A stretch of 11,025 nucleotides of DNA. Origin: Vulcanimicrobiota bacterium. Lineage in GTDB: Bacteria; Vulcanimicrobiota; Vulcanimicrobiia; Vulcanimicrobiales; Vulcanimicrobiaceae. Below the pieces are notes generated by a model, which did not search any database, was not told where the DNA came from, and saw only the letters and a program-made list of their open reading frames with translations. Positions 7,018-11,025 of this stretch are shown one piece after another. The translations under genes and the position numbers were made by a program. The DNA lies in contig PMUE01000255.1 in the NCBI GenBank assembly GCA_003167055.1, positions 1-11,025 of the forward strand, read 5' to 3'. Within the stretch, counting starts at the first letter, position 1. Each line of letters begins with the position of its first letter.

Positions 7018-7052
7018 GGCATCACACATCCTGGCATCGCAGGTCACTAACG

Positions 7053-8372
7053 GTGGCAAAAACACGGTCGGTCTTCTTCTGTAACGCGTGCGGCTTCGAA
7101 TCGACGCGATGGCTCGGCCGTTGCCCGCAATGCGAAGCCTGGAACTCCTTCGACGAGCGTCCCTTCGCTGTGCCCACGCGTGCGGCTAAAGCGGTCGCGA
7201 GCGCACGCGGCGCGGCGCCAGTGGCGATCGAATTGGGCGCGATCGATAGCGCAAAGATTGCGCGCCTGCAGAGCGGCATGGGCGAATTCGACGGTGTCCT
7301 CGGCGGCGGGATCGTCCCGGGTAGCGTCACGCTGATCGGCGGACCGCCGGGTGCCGGCAAATCGACGCTGCTGTTACAAATCGCCGGTCGCCTTTGCAAG
7401 AACGGTCGCGTCGTCTACGTCTGCGGCGAAGAGTCGGCCGCGCAAGTGAAACTCCGCGCGGAGCGGCTCGGCATCGACGCGCCGTTGCTGGTGCACGCCG
7501 AAACCAACCTGCGCGCGGTGCTCGATGCGCTCGAACGCACCGATCCGGTCGCCCTGATCGTCGATTCGATTCAAACCGTGTGGTTGCCCGACGCCGAATC
7601 CTATGCTGGAAGCGTGACCCAGATTCGCGATTGTACGCAGGCCTTGATGGAGTTCTCCAAACGGACCGGCTGCGCGACGTTCATCGTTGGGCACGTTACC
7701 AAAGACGGCGCGATCGCCGGTCCGCGCCTGCTCGAGCATCTGGTCGACACCGTGCTCTACTTTGAGGGAGAGACCACCGGCGAATACCGCATTCTGCGAG
7801 CGTATAAGAACCGTTTCGGTTCGATCGACGAGATCTGCGTGTTCGCCATGCACGACCGCGGCCTCAACGAGGTGCACAATCCCTCGGAATTATTTCTCGC
7901 TGGTCGCGAAGAGCGCCCGAGCGGCTCGTGCGTCGTGGCATCGATCGTCGGATCGCGTCCGGTCCTCGTCGAGGTGCAGGCGCTGGTCGGTGAGAGCAGT
8001 TACGGCACGCCGCGGCGGTTGGCCAACAATCTCGATCAAGCGCGGCTCGCGATGATCCTTGCTGTGCTCGAACGCCGCGTCGGTATGCATCTCGGCACGC
8101 ACGACGTGTATGCATCGGTTGCGGGCGGTTTACGAGTGAACGAGCCGGCAGTCGATTTAGGCATAGCGCTCGCGATCGCATCGTCGTTTCGCGACCGGCC
8201 CTTGCCACCCCACAGCGCGGCGTTCGGCGAACTTGGTCTCTCCGGCGAATTGCGCAGCGTGAACGCGAGCGCGCGACGCGAGGCCGAGGCCCGTAAGTTA
8301 GGCTATCGCACGATCTTCTCGCCGGAGCAGTATCGCGACGTCGCCTCGGCGATTGCCGCAGCGCTCTCGTAG
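7053..8372 (+). CDS. radA: DNA repair protein RadA (Sms)
   Basis: 439 aa, complete and slightly short for the family. A RecA-like ATPase that promotes branch migration of recombination intermediates in the cytoplasm. Domain order is standard. A four-cysteine zinc finger at the N-terminus has Cys10, Cys13, Cys24 and Cys27. The ATPase has the P-loop GPPGAGKST (97-105), Walker B ALIVDSIQT (167-175) and the RadA-specific KNRFG motif (252-256). A C-terminal Lon-like domain (about 275-439) includes VEVQALV, VLERRVG and DVYASVAGGLR. The start is GTG at 7053, fixed by the conserved MAKT opening. The only ribosome-site-like bases, AGG at 7041-7043, lie in the 3' arm of the palindromic element, so initiation may depend on that fold. 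It is followed after one base by ftcD. Confidence 0.97.
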   Translation: MAKTRSVFFCNACGFESTRWLGRCPQCEAWNSFDERPFAVPTRAAKAVASARGAAPVAIELGAIDSAKIARLQSGMGEFDGVLGGGIVPGSVTLIGGPPGAGKSTLLLQIAGRLCKNGRVVYVCGEESAAQVKLRAERLGIDAPLLVHAETNLRAVLDALERTDPVALIVDSIQTVWLPDAESYAGSVTQIRDCTQALMEFSKRTGCATFIVGHVTKDGAIAGPRLLEHLVDTVLYFEGETTGEYRILRAYKNRFGSIDEICVFAMHDRGLNEVHNPSELFLAGREERPSGSCVVASIVGSRPVLVEVQALVGESSYGTPRRLANNLDQARLAMILAVLERRVGMHLGTHDVYASVAGGLRVNEPAVDLGIALAIASSFRDRPLPPHSAAFGELGLSGELRSVNASARREAEARKLGYRTIFSPEQYRDVASAIAAALS

Positions 8373-8373
8373 C

Positions 8374-9213
8374 ATGGCGCTGTTTGAAATCGTCCCGAAC
8401 CTCTCGGAGGGACGCGACGAGAGCACGATCGATGCAGCGGTCGACGCGGTGCACGCCACCGGCGCACGGGTACTCCATCGCACCAGCGATCCGGTGCATC
8501 ATCGCAGCGTGCTGACGATCGCCGGTGACGGCAAGCGCGTGCTCGATGCAGCGGTGGCGCTGGCCGGTATCGCGGTAGAGCGCATCGACCTGCGCGCGCA
8601 TCGGGGCGCGCACCCGCGCATCGGTGCACTCGACGTCCTCCCGTTCGTACCGCTGCGCCGTGCGTCGCTCGCCGACGCGGCCGCGCTCGCGCATGAAGCC
8701 GGGGCGCGCATCTGGGACCGCTATCGCGTACCTTCCTTTTTCTATGGTGCCGCCGCGCGGGCACCGCAGCGTGCATTGCTCGCCGACGTGCGTGCCGGTG
8801 AGTTCGAGGGGCTCGAGGCACGCTTTGCGCAGCTGCCCCCCGACGTAGGGGAAATCCCCAGGCACGAGCGCGCCGGCGCGATTGCAATCGGCGCGCGGAA
8901 CCTCCTCGTAGCGTTCAACGTTGAGCTCGAGACGGGCGATCTGGCTCTTGCCAAAGCAATCGCGCGATCGGTGCGTGAACGATCGGGAGGATTGCGCGGA
9001 TTGCGTGCACTTGGCTTACGCTTGAGCGAGGGGGTCGTGCAAGTCTCGCTCAATGTCACAGACGTTGACGCGACGCCGCTGTACCGTATCGTTGAGTTAA
9101 TCGCGCGCCTGGCCGCCAAGAACGACGTCGCGATCCGCCGAAGTGAATTGATCGGTCTTATTCCGCGGACCGCGGTGGAAACATCGGCCCGCTACTATTT
9201 GGGGACACTGTGA
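8374..9213 (+). CDS. ftcD: Glutamate formimidoyltransferase (stand-alone FTCD N-terminal type)
   Basis: 279 aa, close to the roughly 300 aa of single-domain bacterial enzymes; there is no cyclodeaminase domain. The family moves a formimino (or formyl) group between glutamate and tetrahydrofolate, usually in histidine breakdown. Visible marks: VPNLSEGRD (7-15), HHRSVLTIAG (42-51), DLRAHRGAHPRIGALDVLPF (72-91) with His80 at the catalytic-histidine position, FEGL (144-147), PPDVG (155-159), IGARNLLVAFNV (172-183), VVQVSLNVTD (221-230) and SELIGLIP (257-264). The usual GEHPRMG is GAHPRIG here, so Glu is Ala at residue 79. ATG at 8374 is one base after the radA stop and has no ribosome site, suggesting coupled translation; a TTG seven codons earlier is less likely. 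No other histidine-degradation gene is in view, so its pathway here is uncertain. Confidence 0.92.
   Translation: MALFEIVPNLSEGRDESTIDAAVDAVHATGARVLHRTSDPVHHRSVLTIAGDGKRVLDAAVALAGIAVERIDLRAHRGAHPRIGALDVLPFVPLRRASLADAAALAHEAGARIWDRYRVPSFFYGAAARAPQRALLADVRAGEFEGLEARFAQLPPDVGEIPRHERAGAIAIGARNLLVAFNVELETGDLALAKAIARSVRERSGGLRGLRALGLRLSEGVVQVSLNVTDVDATPLYRIVELIARLAAKNDVAIRRSELIGLIPRTAVETSARYYLGTL
9201..9205 (+). promoter_or_regulatory. Ribosome binding site supporting the GTG start of the M16 peptidase
   Basis: GGGGA, 4 bases before the GTG at 9210. Together with the GTGA overlap with the ftcD stop and an immediate signal peptide, it favours this start over the ATG at 9249, which would remove most of the hydrophobic core of the signal. 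Confidence 0.5.
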
Positions 9214-11025
9214 AACAACTCGCCATCCTGACTGCTTGCGTTCTGGTCATGCTCGCAGGCTCAAGTGTTCGCGCGCAGCAAACCGGCGGCCCCGGTGACG
9301 CCGGCATCTATACAACGACGCTGCCGAACGGCTTGCGAGTAGTGGTGGTCGAGGATCACGCGGCGCCGGTCGTGCAAACGTCGGTCTGGTATCACTTCGG
9401 CTCGCTCGACGAGACCAAAGGCAAAACCGGGCTCGCGCACGCGACCGAACACATGATGTTCCGCGGCAGTCCCGGCCTTACGGCGGAGCAGCTCGCCGAT
9501 ATCGGCAGCGCGATGGGGGGCAGCTTCAATGCCAATACGCGCGAGGCGCTCACCCAATATCTCTACGCCGTGCCGGCCGAAGATCTGGACGTGGCGCTGC
9601 ACATCGAGGCCGCGCGCATGGCGGGCGTGGACGACAGCCAGAAACAATGGGATCTTGAGCGGGGCGCCATCGAGCAGGAAGTGGCGCAGGATCTCTCCAG
9701 TCCCGTCTATGTGCTCTACACCAAACTTCGCGGCACGCTGTTCAAGGGAACGCCTTATGAGCACGATGCGCTGGGCACACGGCCATCCTTCGAGAAAACA
9801 AACGCCGCCATGCTCAGGGCATTTCATGACGCATGGTACGCACCCAATAATGCCATTCTCATCATCGTAGGCGATGTCGATGCGGCAGCCACGCTCTCCG
9901 AGGTGAAGTCGCTGTTCGGCCCGATCAAAGCAAAGAAACTGCCGCCGCGGCCGAAATTCGAGCTCGGTCCCGTTCAGCCTGTCGCGCTCGCCTCGTCCAC
10001 CGATCAGCCCACTGGAACACTCCTTGTCGCGTTCCGCACCACCGGTCTTGACAGCGCGGATTTTCCCGCGCTCGAAGTTCTTTCCGACGTGCTGAGCAAT
10101 CACCGATCCGAATTGTACGGACTCGTGCCGAAGGGCGAAGCGCTCGATGCGAGCTTCTCGCTGGCGCCACTGCCCAAAGCCGGCCTCGCTTACGCCGATG
10201 TGGAGTTTCCCGGCGGGCCGGATCCCAAAATCCTCACAAATGAGGTGAAAACCATACTCGCCCATGTGGCGCAGGCCGGCGTACCGCCGGAACTAGTCGA
10301 GGCAGCCAAGATTGAGGAGCGTCGCGAAGACGCGTTCGAGAAGAATTCGATCGCAGGGCTCGCCGATGTGTGGTCCGACGCGGTCGCGCTCTACGGACTG
10401 CAATCGCCGAGCGATGATCTCGTTCGTATCGAGAAGGTGACCGTGGACGACGTGGACCGCGTCGCGCGCAAATATCTCGACATTGCCAACGCCAGTACAA
10501 CCATCCTCACGCCAACTACGTCCGGCGCGCCGGTCGCCTCGGCGGGCGGTTACGGTGGCCAGGAAAACATCTCGCTCGGCGAAGCCACGCCGACCGCGCT
10601 GCCGTCCTGGGCCGAAAGCGCGCTTAACAGGCTTGAAGTGCCGCCTTCAACGCTCGATCCGGTCGTCAGCACGCTGCCGAACGGCATCACGCTTATCGTG
10701 CAGCCGGAAAGCGTCAGCGACACTGTCACCGTCTATGGCCATATCCGCAACCGGCCCGAGACCGAGACGCCGAAAGATCAGGAAGGCGTGGCCGAAGTGC
10801 TGGCGCAACTATTCTCCTATGGCACGCAGACGCTCGACCGCGTGCAGTTCGAACAGGCGCTCGACGAGATCGGCGCGCAGGAGACTGCGGGCACGGACTT
10901 CTCCGTGCAGGTCATGACGAAGGATTTCGATCGCGGCACGCAATTGCTCGCGGATAATGAGTTGCGTCCGGGCCTGCCCGAACGCGCCTTTGCCGTCGTG
11001 CGCGACCGCACCGCGCTGGTGGCCG
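9210..11025 (+). CDS. Secreted M16 family zinc metallopeptidase (pitrilysin/processing-peptidase type), C-terminus cut by window edge
   Basis: 605 codons are visible and the gene runs off the right edge; two-repeat members are usually 850-950 aa. A Sec signal peptide opens it: Lys2, a hydrophobic core (4-19) and an Ala-type cleavage site near VRA/QQ (22-23), so the enzyme acts outside the cytoplasm. The first M16 domain (about 34-250) carries the inverted zinc motif HATEH (77-81), with Glu80 as catalytic base. The third zinc ligand is probably Glu157 in ERGAIEQE (150-157). An inactive-type M16 C-terminal domain follows. A second repeat begins at TLPNGITL (about 488), where the zinc-motif position reads EGVAEVLAQLF, so only the first half looks catalytic, as is common. 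GTG at 9210 overlaps the ftcD stop. Substrate unknown. Why it is linked to radA and ftcD is unclear. Confidence 0.93.
   Translation, partial: MKQLAILTACVLVMLAGSSVRAQQTGGPGDAGIYTTTLPNGLRVVVVEDHAAPVVQTSVWYHFGSLDETKGKTGLAHATEHMMFRGSPGLTAEQLADIGSAMGGSFNANTREALTQYLYAVPAEDLDVALHIEAARMAGVDDSQKQWDLERGAIEQEVAQDLSSPVYVLYTKLRGTLFKGTPYEHDALGTRPSFEKTNAAMLRAFHDAWYAPNNAILIIVGDVDAAATLSEVKSLFGPIKAKKLPPRPKFELGPVQPVALASSTDQPTGTLLVAFRTTGLDSADFPALEVLSDVLSNHRSELYGLVPKGEALDASFSLAPLPKAGLAYADVEFPGGPDPKILTNEVKTILAHVAQAGVPPELVEAAKIEERREDAFEKNSIAGLADVWSDAVALYGLQSPSDDLVRIEKVTVDDVDRVARKYLDIANASTTILTPTTSGAPVASAGGYGGQENISLGEATPTALPSWAESALNRLEVPPSTLDPVVSTLPNGITLIVQPESVSDTVTVYGHIRNRPETETPKDQEGVAEVLAQLFSYGTQTLDRVQFEQALDEIGAQETAGTDFSVQVMTKDFDRGTQLLADNELRPGLPERAFAVVRDRTALVA

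Larger units (their letters stand above)
6780..7048. other. Structured intergenic element: three-way-junction palindrome (possible ncRNA, leader or MITE-like repeat)
   Basis: This fills most of the 325-base gap between divergent cmk and radA. The outer stem pairs 6780-6810 with 7018-7048: 27 Watson-Crick pairs, one G-U and three mismatches, with the first 21 positions broken only by the G-U. Inside, with no spacer, hairpin A begins (6811-6906). After a 7-base linker (6907-6913, CCTCCGG), hairpin B follows (6914-7017), again with no spacer before the closing arm. Perfect tiling of three stems with so few unpaired junction bases is not expected by chance. Short readings through it are not credible genes. 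Strand is unsettled: several A-C oppositions on the plus strand become G-U on the minus strand, yet the element abuts the radA start. No target-site duplication is visible. I cannot name a known RNA or repeat family. Confidence 0.75.

Noticed and set aside
6592..7050. Open frames crossing the intergenic region, on both strands
   Set aside because: Their sequence is dictated by the inverted repeats and the neighbouring genes, with no ribosome site and no recognisable motif.
6778..7050. Integron attC site or IS-derived element
   Set aside because: The ends do not fit the attC core consensus (GTTRRRY / RYYYAAC). The element is longer than attC sites, no transposase is nearby, and no flanking target-site duplication could be found. 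A MITE-like origin stays open as a possibility only.
6728..7052. Sigma-70-like promoters for the divergent operons
   Set aside because: TATGTA (6800-6805) and TATGCT (6970-6975) resemble -10 boxes, but neither has a -35 box at acceptable spacing, so no promoter is called.
7864..8865. Minus-strand open frame of 333 codons across radA and ftcD
   Set aside because: It spans the junction of two well-supported genes on the other strand and is a composition artefact.
9261..10265. Minus-strand open frame of 334 codons
   Set aside because: Antisense to the M16 peptidase, whose HxxEH motif and signal peptide show that the plus strand is coding.
9210..11025. Recent horizontal acquisition of the M16 gene
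   Set aside because: Codon style looked slightly different by eye, but GC content appears similar and I could not compute codon usage, so this is not claimed.

Overview
The window is a GC-rich, densely packed stretch of a bacterial chromosome. It holds two gene blocks that diverge from a 325-base intergenic region at 6728-7052. Its contents suggest a free-living diderm bacterium: a MEP-pathway IspH, a polyprenyl synthase, a PMT-type membrane glycosyltransferase and a Sec-exported M16 peptidase. Overall gene style recalls uncultivated lineages such as Eremiobacterota (WPS-2). That placement is an impression only, because no 16S rRNA or other marker is present.

Left block, minus strand, read from 6727 down to 1: cmk, plsC, ispH, a polyprenyl synthase, a very large (1100 aa) membrane glycosyltransferase, then yebC/pmpR, which is cut by the left edge. 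cmk/plsC overlap by 4 bases and plsC/ispH by 20. The remaining gaps are 64 bases (if the polyprenyl synthase starts at its only visible ATG) and 18 bases twice, so this looks like one operon. The middle genes form a plausible supply line: IspH makes IPP/DMAPP, the polyprenyl synthase elongates them, and the PMT-type enzyme uses polyprenyl-phosphate sugars. cmk, plsC and yebC are housekeeping genes.

Right block, plus strand, 7053 to the right edge: radA, a stand-alone glutamate formimidoyltransferase (ftcD), and an M16 zinc peptidase cut by the edge. radA and ftcD are 1 base apart, and ftcD/M16 share a GTGA overlap, so the three are probably translated in a coupled way.

The most unusual object is the intergenic region. 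Bases 6780-7048 fold on paper into a compact three-way junction. A 31-position outer stem encloses two long hairpins, one with a perfect 16-bp base stem and one with an 18-20-bp stem. A 10-bp complementarity links their upper parts, and an alternative pairing exists for the 5' arm of the outer stem. The element ends 4 bases before the radA start codon. It could be a structured leader RNA, an independent small RNA, or a MITE-like palindromic repeat. I do not recognise it as a named family.
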